Positions 52,091 through 59,970 of a DNA stretch of 64,000 bases are shown here, piece by piece. Origin of the DNA: Coprococcus aceti (GTDB lineage: Bacteria; Bacillota; Clostridia; Lachnospirales; Lachnospiraceae); NCBI RefSeq assembly GCF_025567285.1, contig NZ_JAOQJT010000002.1, forward strand, positions 434,001 to 498,000, in the 5' to 3' direction. Below the pieces are notes generated by a model. That model worked only from the letters and a program-made list of their open reading frames with translations. It had not been told where the DNA came from and searched no databases. Made by a program: the position numbers and the translations under genes. Within the stretch, counting starts at the first letter, position 1. Every line of letters begins with the position of its first letter.

Positions 52091-52821
52091 AAATGAAAAT
52101 AACCATACTTGAAGATTCTGTGATCGAATCAGAACGGCTGAAAAATGGAATAAGAAAATACGGGCAGCAATATGATTGGGATATTGAAATTGACGAATAC
52201 GAATCGGGCGAAGAATATTTTTCAAAAAATTCTGAAGGCACAACTATACAGGCTTCAGCATTTTTCCTTGACATACAAATGGGGCAAATGAATGGAATTG
52301 AGGTTGCTAAACGCCTTCGTGAATCTGGTTATCAAGGTATTATTGTATTTTTAACAGCTTTTAGAGAATATGTATTCCGAGGATATGAAGTCAGAGCTTT
52401 AAACTACTTGCTAAAACCCGTCAAGGAAAATACTCTTTTTCTGTGTTTGGATGAAATCGCGAAGGAGTTATCTAATAATACCTACATATACCGAAACAAG
52501 CAGGAAATTGTAAGTATTCCCTATGCAGATATATTGACATTTTCGAGCAGATTACATTATGTGGATATATTGACCGTAGACGGCAAATGCTATGAACAAA
52601 TGTCTACCCTAAATAAGATTATTGTCCATTTGCCAAGTGAATTTATCCGAACCCATCGTTCTTATATTGTAAATATGGCACATATCTATCGTATTACATC
52701 AGGAACGATTGAATTGTCAAATCATCTAACTACACAAATCGCACGTTCTTATTCCAAAGACGTGATAAGTGCTTTTGCCAAATATACAACAAGATTTGAT
52801 ACAAGCGGGGATTTTGAATGA
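52087..52821 (+). CDS. agrA: AgrA-like LytTR response regulator
   Basis: 244 residues. Receiver domain with ED near 9-10, Asp62 in FFLDIQMGQMNG, and Lys in LLKPVKE. LytTR DNA-binding domain at about 135-235 (ILTFSSRLHYVDILTVDGK, FIRTHRSYIVNMAHI). LytTR regulators bind paired 9-bp repeats like those at P1 and P2. It overlaps agrC and agrB (ATGA), so all three are coupled. Confidence 0.93.
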   Translation: MKMKITILEDSVIESERLKNGIRKYGQQYDWDIEIDEYESGEEYFSKNSEGTTIQASAFFLDIQMGQMNGIEVAKRLRESGYQGIIVFLTAFREYVFRGYEVRALNYLLKPVKENTLFLCLDEIAKELSNNTYIYRNKQEIVSIPYADILTFSSRLHYVDILTVDGKCYEQMSTLNKIIVHLPSEFIRTHRSYIVNMAHIYRITSGTIELSNHLTTQIARSYSKDVISAFAKYTTRFDTSGDFE

Positions 52822-53286
52822 TTACGAAGTGGGCTACATCTATTGCTAATAAGTTAGCAGAACTATCCGGGGAGGATGTTTCTGCGGATCAATTAGAAAT
52901 ATACATATATGGCTTAGAATGTTTTTTGAATACTTTTATAACCATAGTGTTATTGTTCGTATGGGGAGTTTTATCACATACACTCGGCTATACCCTAATT
53001 TGGGTAATTACCTTTTCATTGTTACGACATTATACCGGAGGTGCCCATGCTCCAACGCAGTTAACATGTATCTTAGGCAGCTTTTTTCTCGGTTGTCTTG
53101 ATAAGTGGGCTATAATCTATTTAAAGCCAACTGTACTAGGATATTTGATACTTGTCCTTATGTGTATATTATTTGCACCTATAAGTAACCATAAAATATG
53201 TTTAACCACCAAACAAAAATGGATACATAAACTTATTTCTGTGATAATTGTTAGCATTGGATTTCTGCTGTTTTATAAAATTGGAA
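52818..53286 (+). CDS. agrB: AgrB-like peptide-processing membrane protease (cut by N gap)
   Basis: 156 codons are visible before the gap. It has the AgrB core LLRHYTGGAHAPTQLTC with His77 and Cys84, the same numbers as the catalytic pair in Staphylococcus aureus AgrB, plus several membrane helices. It would cut the C-terminal tail of AgrD and close the thiolactone. The last ~40 residues and anything after them are in the gap. Confidence 0.92.
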
Positions 53287-53576
53287 NNNNNNNNNNNNNN
53301 NNNNNNNNNNNNNNNNNNNNNNNNNNNNNNNNNNNNNNNNNNNNNNNNNNNNNNNNNNNNNNNNNNNNNNNNNNNNNNNNNNNNNNNNNNNNNNNNNNNN
53401 NNNNNNNNNNNNNNNNNNNNNNNNNNNNNNNNNNNNNNNNNNNNNNNNNNNNNNNNNNNNNNNNNNNNNNNNNNNNNNNNNNNNNNNNNNNNNNNNNNNN
53501 NNNNNNNNNNNNNNNNNNNNNNNNNNNNNNNNNNNNNNNNNNNNNNNNNNNNNNNNNNNNNNNNNNNNNNNNNNNN
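53287..53576. other. Assembly gap (290 N)
   Basis: Unresolved bases. It hides the end of agrB, the C terminus of the relaxase, and possibly a second agrD in the usual position after agrB. The true length may differ. Confidence 0.98.
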
Positions 53577-55072
53577 GCCTGTTTTTCTGCCAGCTTTCGA
53601 TGGATTGAGTTTTCTCCATACTTGGAGTTCCATTCCTTGTTTGCTTTGACATAGGATTCATACTCGGACTTGCCTTGTTTATAGACTTGCAGGAACGCAT
53701 CTACCGTTGGATATTTGTAATCCTGCACGATATGGGATAATCCCTGCTTCATAATCTTAATCGTTTCTGCGTATTTGTTAGACTGTGCCTGCAATTCCTT
53801 TCGTTTCTTTCCTTGGAATAATCCTGTACAGTTCTTCAAATCCTCGTCAATAAGGTCTTTTTTCACTTCCTGCGTATGAATGGCTCTGTTTTGTCGTTTA
53901 AGTTTCTCCATAATCTCTTCAAGTCGCATCTCATAATCGTGTGCCAGCTCAGACATTCTTGGTCTTGGCGGAATAACGGTCTTTTCTGCGGTAGTAGTAG
54001 CAGGTGCTTTGAATGGTTGGGTCACAGCAGGAATTGTCTGATTGTCTGTCTGTGTAACGGATGGAGCTGGTTGTTTCTCTTGTTTTTCATTTCTTCGCTC
54101 CATAAGGTCGGAGATTCTGGCTTTCTGTTGTTCCTGTTTCTGTATCAGCAACTTTATGAGTTCTTTTAACAGCTCGATTGCCCGAAAGATAATCATAAAC
54201 AAAAGCTCCGGATGATTGCCATACTTGTGAATGGATTCCTTAATCGGAGTTGAAATCTGTTCCTGCTTTACCTTTAAGATTTCCTTTCGCTCCATCCCCG
54301 ATACCAAAGCGTGATCCACAGTACGATTCCAGTCCTGTATGACCTTATTATTGAGTGTAATCTTATCTGCCTTTGGATTGTTCTTACCGATTTTCTTAGT
54401 GGCAAGATAGACATCCCCACGCTTGAATGCAGACAGCTTTTCTTTCTCATCTTTGACAAGTCCGTTGATGACATCGGTATAAAATACCTTGACCTCATCT
54501 AAGAAATGTTCCTGCTTAAAGCGAGCGTCCTTGATGGTAAACATCTGTCTTTCGTAGACCTCACCTTTCTTGATCACCTTACACCTTTTACGGATAGTTC
54601 CATTCTCGTCTAGGATTTCTTTCTTGGTACGAACATGATTACCTTTCTCATCATAGAACATATTTCTGGTGGCAATCTTTTCTATCGGTTCGTCAAGATA
54701 ATTTCGTTCTGCAAAGATAAGATGGATATGATAATTCGTCTTTCGTTTGTTATGATGGAGTGCTGCAATACAATCAACACCATACCGACTTTTGAATTTA
54801 TCCGTCATATATTTTAATAGTCCGTCTGGCGGATAATCCACAAAGGATTCCGGCAGGGCAATGATAAATTCTCTTGCTTCGATACATTTTCCCTCTGTAC
54901 CGCTTTTCTTAAATTCTGCCTGATTGCACTTGGCAAGTTCTGTCCAAAATTTTCGGTCTGTGGTTTCATATACCGCATAGAGATTTTCCTGTTTTTTGTC
55001 ACTGGAGATATAATAGATTCTTCCACGAACATTATGGAGCTTTGACATCTGCACAAATGAATTTCTTGGCAT
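53577..55072 (-). CDS. mobA: MobA/MobL family relaxase (3' end in N gap)
   Basis: About 498 residues visible. The relaxase domain has ALHHNKRKTNYHIHLIF, the HxH metal site (His115, His117) and an N-terminal Tyr-containing segment. A long coiled-coil and Pro/Gln-rich tail follows from about residue 300. It nicks oriT and pilots the strand during conjugative mobilization. ATG 55072 follows GAAAGGAGG. The oriT-like palindromes lie just upstream. Confidence 0.9.
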
Positions 55073-55158
55073 AGCGATTTCCTCCTTTCCCAGTTTTGAT
55101 TTTGGAAAAGAGGACAGATAAGATAGATGAGATGTGAGTAGTAAACTTTCCCTGTGAG

Positions 55159-55271
55159 CGAGTGCATAGGCACTCGTCTTGCGAACACATCCGCCTTGTG
55201 GCGGCTAAGCCTCGCAGAGCGAAATACACAGAGTACAAAACGAAGTTTTGTGCGATGGGTGTATTTCGCTC
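55159..55271. other. Candidate transfer origin (oriT) with nested palindromes
   Basis: CGAGTGC/GCACTCG with a 4-base loop (55159-55176). Then GAGCGAAATACAC (55217-55229) pairs with GTGTATTTCGCTC (55259-55271) around an inner ACAAAAC/GTTTTGT (55235-55251). It lies about 90 bases upstream of the relaxase start, the usual oriT place. Confidence 0.65.
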
Positions 55272-55379
55272 TCAAACGCCGAGGGCTTGCTTATGAAGTT
55301 CACTTTTAGCTGTAACTGTTCCCTCAGCACCTAATTTTGTGCCTTTAATGGCACACTTTTTATGTGCCGTATCCGGCAC

Positions 55380-55600
55380 TCCCTTTTCTTAACAGAAATG
55401 CTAGAAGATTGCTATGAAAATCAGCGAAACAATAGACGAATCCGTTAGCACTTTTGCCTTAACAATAGCATTGTTCTATTATTCAGACTTTTTAGCAAAA
55501 ACCGTAGAAACAGTAGAAGTCTGCTATTAAAATCGAAAAAACAATAGCACGATTCGTTAGCATTTTTGCCCTGACAATAGCATTGTGTTACTTCGCTTAC
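55380..55600. repeat. Imperfect direct repeat, offset 112 bp
   Basis: The best-matched block, starting CGTTAGCA, is at 55443-55474 and again at 55555-55586 (CGTTAGCA, TTTTGCC, ACAATAGCATTGT shared). Upstream parts match less well (AAAATC, ACAATAG). Confidence 0.75.
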
Positions 55601-55835
55601 TTTTAAACTGTGTCTGGCAAGGAAGTGGTAGTAAAAGTTCCTATTAAATTTCATTTTTAATAGTGCATTGTTTTATTACATTTTGATTTTAATAGAGCTT
55701 TTTACTATTAACTCTTTGAAAATGTACCCCATAGATTGGACACTCAAAATCATAGTAGCGTACACTTTTTGTCATAGGTCGGACAGCTTTTTTCATAGCT
55801 ACACTTGGTATGACTTCTCACAGCACTTTTTGTAA

Positions 55836-55995
55836 GTTGGGTGGACTTGTCCTACCAGTCGGCTTCACTTGGGTGGATGGTTGCACCCACTTCATTTTCT
55901 GGCTTGGGTGGACTATTCATAACACCTTTTGCATCTTGGGTGGACTTGTCCTACCAACAAGCTATAACTGGGTGGACGATTGCACCCATTCACAT
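55836..55995. repeat. Five TGGGTGG iterons at 32-35 bp spacing
   Basis: TGGGTGG starts at 55838, 55870, 55905, 55937 and 55969. Two sit in a larger motif GGGTGGACTTGTCCTACCA that is itself nearly palindromic, and two are followed by the inverse TGCACCCA. Spacing is about three helical turns. Confidence 0.8.
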
Positions 55996-56126
55996 CCATC
56001 TTGTCCTCATTTTCCAAAAGTTCTGGTTGTATCTGAGGACTTGTCCGTGATATAATCTATTTGCGTGTAGGTATATCATGGCTTTTAGTCAGATACATAC
56101 CAGAGGGATGGTCTTAGGACTGTCCC

Positions 56127-56360
56127 TTATTCATTTTTCATTGTTCCCTTGACCGCTTTTACTGCGTGTCTGTCTCGTAAATCCTTCCCCTCATTGAGAA
56201 TCAGAAACTCGTCTAATCGTTCCCTGCGGATTAAGATTTTTCTTCCCACTCTAAGGATAGGCAGCTTTTCCCATTCCACAAGATTTCTAAGAGTGTTTCT
56301 TCCGATACCTGTATAGTCGGCAGCTTCTTCAATGGAGAGAGCAAACTTTAATTCTGTCAT
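56127..56360 (-). CDS. xis: Excisionase (Xis)-like DNA-binding protein
   Basis: 77 residues with a winged-helix excisionase fold: LSIEEAADYTGIGRNTLRNLVEWEKLPILRVGRKILI, typical of Tn916-type Xis. It would bend attachment-site DNA to favour excision. Near the integrase but on the opposite strand. Confidence 0.88.
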   Translation of the reverse strand: MTELKFALSIEEAADYTGIGRNTLRNLVEWEKLPILRVGRKILIRRERLDEFLILNEGKDLRDRHAVKAVKGTMKNE

Positions 56361-56597
56361 TCGATCACCTCATTCCTGCGTAGGATTACAAGTCTTGTAT
56401 ATCAGAGGATGTTCCTTTTTGAAGAAAGGATTAGCCTTTTTTAAAACTTGCGTTACGCAATTCTGATTAAAGTATATATCTTTTATAACGCTATGTCAAG
56501 CCTTACGAAATTCTATCATCTTTTATAGAATTGCGTATTGCAATATATCGTGTTATGTGGTATAGTAATGACATACCGAAAAAGGAGGTTCGCAAGT

Positions 56598-57221
56598 ATG
56601 TTAAAAGATAAAGAATTGCGAAAGACAATCGGTAGCAGAGCAAAAAGCCGTAGACAGGAGTTAGGATTGAACCAGCCTTATGTCGCTGAAAAAATGGGCG
56701 TGACAGCCTCAACCATTCAGAGATACGAAGCAGGAACGATTGATAACACCAAGAAAATGACCTTAGAAGGTCTGGCAGATGCACTTCATGTATCTGTGGA
56801 ATGGCTGAAAGGTGAGACGGACGAATACGAAACAGACATTACGGATAAAAGAGAATTACAGATTCGTGATGTGATGACTTCCATTCTGAATAAGCTCCCT
56901 TATGATATGGAACAGTCCGAAAGTGATTTTTCCAAAGACCTGCTACTACTGATGTTACGGGAATACGAGCTGTTCGTGGATTCGTTCCAGTTCGCTTGTA
57001 AGAATTTCAAAGGAAATACAGATAACAAAATGCTCGCCCAGACAATGGGGTTTGAATCCAATAAGGAATACAATGAGATTATGTTCCTTAGAGAAATCAC
57101 CCACACCGTCAACGCATTGAACGATATGGGCGATATTGTAAGACTGTATTCTAAGAATCCTGAGACAGCGAAAAATCGACTAGCCAATCTTTTATCAGAA
57201 AAAGATCCCGATTCGGTATAG
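56598..57221 (+). CDS. XRE-family transcriptional regulator
   Basis: 207 residues from ATG 56598, with AAAGGAGG upstream (the open frame runs further up without support). HTH_3 domain at about 9-66 (RRQELGLNQPYVAEKMGVTASTIQRYEAG), then a C-terminal helical domain of unknown role. It probably controls xis/int. The 237-base region before it carries the divergent promoters for xis and this gene. Confidence 0.88.
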   Translation: MLKDKELRKTIGSRAKSRRQELGLNQPYVAEKMGVTASTIQRYEAGTIDNTKKMTLEGLADALHVSVEWLKGETDEYETDITDKRELQIRDVMTSILNKLPYDMEQSESDFSKDLLLLMLREYELFVDSFQFACKNFKGNTDNKMLAQTMGFESNKEYNEIMFLREITHTVNALNDMGDIVRLYSKNPETAKNRLANLLSEKDPDSV

Positions 57222-57304
57222 ATAGGCAGACGGAGCTATGATATACTTACACGCAAGAAGCATTTCACCAGTTCCGATTGCCGATATCGAAAGGAGAAAC
57301 GATT

Positions 57305-58603
57305 ATGGCAAAAGGTTCTGTAAGGAAGAAAGGCAAGAAATGGTACTACCGCTTTTATGTGGAGGATGCAAGTGGTAACTTGGTTCAGAAAGAATTTGCA
57401 GGTACGGAGAGCAAATCAGAGACAGAGAAAATGTTACGCAAGGCTATGGAGGATTATGACGCAAAGAAATTTCTAGCCAAAGCGGACAACCTCACACTCG
57501 GACAGATGCTAGATGTATGGGCAGAGGAAGATTTGAAAACGGGTTCACTTAGCAACGGTACAGTCGGTAACTATTTACAGGCAGTAAACAGGATTAAACA
57601 ACACCCAATCGGAAACAGAAAACTAAAGACAGTCACTTCGGAGCATTTGCAGAAGTTTATGGATTTACTTGCATTTGGCGGTGAGGAAGGAAATTTTAAG
57701 TCAAAGGGTTACACCATCGACTATATCCGTTCTTTCCACGCAGTCCTGCAACAGTCCTTCCGATTTGCAGTCTTTCCAAAGCAGTACATCACATTCAATC
57801 CAATGCAGTATGTGGTAATGCGTAGGAAAGCCGAGGAAGATGTGGATTTGTTTTCTGATAATGATGAGGATGCAGAGGTTATCAACCCGATTACACCAGA
57901 GCAGTATCAAACGCTTATGGAGTATCTGGAAGAAAGAAACAAGCCTGCTGTCCTGCCGGTACAGATAGCGTACTACACAGGTCTTAGACTTGGAGAGGTA
58001 TGCGGACTGTCTTGGAGTGACATTAACTTTGAGGAACAGTATCTGACAGTACGAAGAAGTGTCCGTTACAACGGAGCAAGGCACAAGACCGAGATTGGTC
58101 CGACAAAGCGAAAGAAAGTCCGTATCGTGGATTTCTGTGATACGCTCGCTGACATCTTAAAGAAAGCGAAAAAGGAACAGAGAAAGCAGGTATTCAGTTA
58201 CGGAGAACTCTATCAGAGGAACTACTACAGGGAAGTTAAGGAAAAGAATCGTATCTACTATGAGCTTTATCATTTGGATGGCACAGAGGACATTCCGCTT
58301 GATTACAACGAGATTGACCTTGTATGTATCAGACCGGACGGAGCATACGAAGCCCCTGCAACGGTTGAGACAGCTTTAAGGACAGCAAGGAAACGATTGT
58401 CGGAGCTTGATGATAATTTCCACTTCCACACCCTGCGACACACTTATACCACAAACCTGCTCTCAAATGGAGCAGCACCAAAGGATGTACAGGAATTACT
58501 TGGACACTCGGATGTAAGTACCACTATGAATGTCTATGCACACGCTAACCGAGAAGGTAAGCGAAACTCAGCCCGACTACTTGATAAGGTGGTTGGAGAA
58601 TAA
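57305..58603 (+). CDS. int: Tyrosine site-specific integrase
   Basis: 432 residues from ATG 57305 (AAAGGAG upstream). N-terminal arm-binding domain (KGSVRKKGKKWYYRF), core-binding SAM-like domain (about 63-165), catalytic domain with Arg228 (GLRLGEV), His375 and Arg378 (HTLRH), His401 (LLGHSD) and Tyr411. All catalytic residues are present. A ~50-residue insertion lies between about 290 and 340. It ends 31 bases from the right att core. Confidence 0.95.
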   Translation: MAKGSVRKKGKKWYYRFYVEDASGNLVQKEFAGTESKSETEKMLRKAMEDYDAKKFLAKADNLTLGQMLDVWAEEDLKTGSLSNGTVGNYLQAVNRIKQHPIGNRKLKTVTSEHLQKFMDLLAFGGEEGNFKSKGYTIDYIRSFHAVLQQSFRFAVFPKQYITFNPMQYVVMRRKAEEDVDLFSDNDEDAEVINPITPEQYQTLMEYLEERNKPAVLPVQIAYYTGLRLGEVCGLSWSDINFEEQYLTVRRSVRYNGARHKTEIGPTKRKKVRIVDFCDTLADILKKAKKEQRKQVFSYGELYQRNYYREVKEKNRIYYELYHLDGTEDIPLDYNEIDLVCIRPDGAYEAPATVETALRTARKRLSELDDNFHFHTLRHTYTTNLLSNGAAPKDVQELLGHSDVSTTMNVYAHANREGKRNSARLLDKVVGE

Positions 58604-58634
58604 AATCGAATAAGAAAAACTTTCCCTTGTAGAT

Positions 58635-58660
58635 ACCTCATAAGGGCAAAAACAAGGGAA
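58635..58660. repeat. Right attachment site core
   Basis: Identical to 42411-42436. The chromosomal arm ACAAGGGAAAAGGATA is at 58652-58667. Confidence 0.85.
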
Positions 58661-58743
58661 AAGGATACATATAGAGTGGCAAGGCATACCGCCAAGTCGC
58701 ATAAAATAAGGAAAGTTGAGATTTTAGTTATACAAATGTCAAT

Positions 58744-59226
58744 TTAACCCTCTGGATAATTAAGTCTGCTGTCATCTATATCATACAGAACCTGTGACAG
58801 GAATTTCTCTGCAAGATAGTTCGCCATACCGAGATTCATATCCAGGTAATTGCCGCACTCTCTTGGATTTGCTCCAGGGATCGGATCGTGATAATGTCTT
58901 ATGAATTCGAACATTGATATCATAAGCTCCACTATATCCTTCGACTCATAATCGCCTGCGAGTATGAGATAAAATCCCGTCCTGCAGCCCATAGGTCCAA
59001 AGTATATGACCCTGTCCTTATACTCTTCATTATTTCTCAAGAATGTCGCACCGAGATGCTCTATGGTATGAACCTCCGCAGTGTTCATAACCGGCTCATA
59101 ATTCGGCTTTGTCATCCTTATGTCAAATGTTGTGAGGATCTGATCCCCAGCCTTATCCTTTCTCGACACATAAATGCCCGGATTCAGGAGAAGATGATTT
59201 ATCTGAAAACTTGCTATCTTATCCAT
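58744..59226 (-). CDS. luxS: S-ribosylhomocysteine lyase LuxS
   Basis: 160 residues. Metal ligands His53 and His57 in HTIEH and Cys124 in CGNYLDMN; catalytic Cys81 (MGCRTGF) and Glu56. It splits S-ribosylhomocysteine to homocysteine and DPD, the precursor of autoinducer-2. It starts two bases after the pfs stop, with GAGGTGA upstream. Confidence 0.97.
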   Translation of the reverse strand: MDKIASFQINHLLLNPGIYVSRKDKAGDQILTTFDIRMTKPNYEPVMNTAEVHTIEHLGATFLRNNEEYKDRVIYFGPMGCRTGFYLILAGDYESKDIVELMISMFEFIRHYHDPIPGANPRECGNYLDMNLGMANYLAEKFLSQVLYDIDDSRLNYPEG

Positions 59227-59228
59227 GT

Positions 59229-59930
59229 CTACTTCACCTCATATCTCTTTATTATCTCTGTCATCATGTTTACACTGTTCTCTATAGCCTTTGCCGCAAA
59301 TGTAGGATAATCCATCTCTGCACTGTCATCAGCCTTGTCCGATATGGCCCGGACAACAAGGTACGGAACCTTATTCAGCACTGCAACATGTCCTATGGCC
59401 GCGCCCTCCATCTCTGCACATCTTCCACCAAATGTCTCCACAAGCCATTTCTTCTTGTCCTTGCTCCAGATAAACTGATCGCCGCTCACCACTCTTCCAG
59501 TGAACACCTTGACTCCTATATTTGCTGCATCCACTGAGTCCTGTGCTATCTTAAGCAGCTCATCGCTGGTCTTGAACACGCTCAGCTCTGTATCAGGGAT
59601 CACACCCGGCTCATATCCAAGGGCGGATACATCCATATCGTGCTCCACGGTATCCGTAGCCAGAACGATGTCTCCTATATCTATGTCAGCATCCAGTGAT
59701 CCGGCTATTCCGGTGTTGATGATAGCTGACACTCCATACATGTCGATCAGCGACTGGGTACACATGGCCGCATTGACCTTGCCGACACCGCACTTTACGA
59801 CCACGACATCCGTTCCTTCTATCTGGCCTTTGTAGAAGCTCATGCCACACTTGTCTGTGACCTGGAGCCCATCTATCATCTCTTTCAGTCTTGCGACTTC
59901 CTCGTCCATCGCACCTATGATTCCAAGCAT
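59229..59930 (-). CDS. mtnN: 5'-methylthioadenosine/S-adenosylhomocysteine nucleosidase
   Basis: 233 residues. It starts IGAMDEEV, has the family ligand region INTGIAGSL and catalytic Asp in RAISDKAD. It removes adenine from SAH and gives the LuxS substrate. pfs-luxS operon. Confidence 0.96.
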   Translation of the reverse strand: MLGIIGAMDEEVARLKEMIDGLQVTDKCGMSFYKGQIEGTDVVVVKCGVGKVNAAMCTQSLIDMYGVSAIINTGIAGSLDADIDIGDIVLATDTVEHDMDVSALGYEPGVIPDTELSVFKTSDELLKIAQDSVDAANIGVKVFTGRVVSGDQFIWSKDKKKWLVETFGGRCAEMEGAAIGHVAVLNKVPYLVVRAISDKADDSAEMDYPTFAAKAIENSVNMMTEIIKRYEVK

Positions 59931-59970
59931 CTCTTATACCTCCATTATCCATTGCTACCTGTCAACTATA

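Larger units (their letters stand above)
55073..56126. other. About 1 kb non-coding region of the element
   Basis: It contains no convincing gene. It holds nested palindromes (55159-55271), a 112-bp-offset direct repeat (55380-55600) and five TGGGTGG iterons (55838-55975), all described separately. It is likely the transfer origin and possibly a replication or regulatory region. Confidence 0.7.
42411..58660. mobile_element. Integrative mobilizable element with agr quorum-sensing cargo (16.2 kb)
   Basis: Bounded by a 26-bp perfect direct repeat (42411-42436 and 58635-58660). From the right end: tyrosine integrase, XRE regulator, Xis, oriT-like region, MobA/MobL relaxase, N gap, agrB-agrA-agrC, then cargo, and DUF6061 at the left end. 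There is no type IV secretion system, so it would need a helper. The DNA is visibly more AT-rich than the flanking chromosome in 42.5-53 kb. It lies between the surface protein gene and luxS. Confidence 0.88.

Noticed and set aside
55836..55995. CRISPR array
   Set aside because: Repeats are only 7-20 bp with related, not unique, spacers, and no cas genes are present.
55810..56055. Trp/Cys-rich short frames across the iterons
   Set aside because: They are produced by translating the GGGTGGAC repeats; overlapping frames give equal nonsense and no ribosome site is present.
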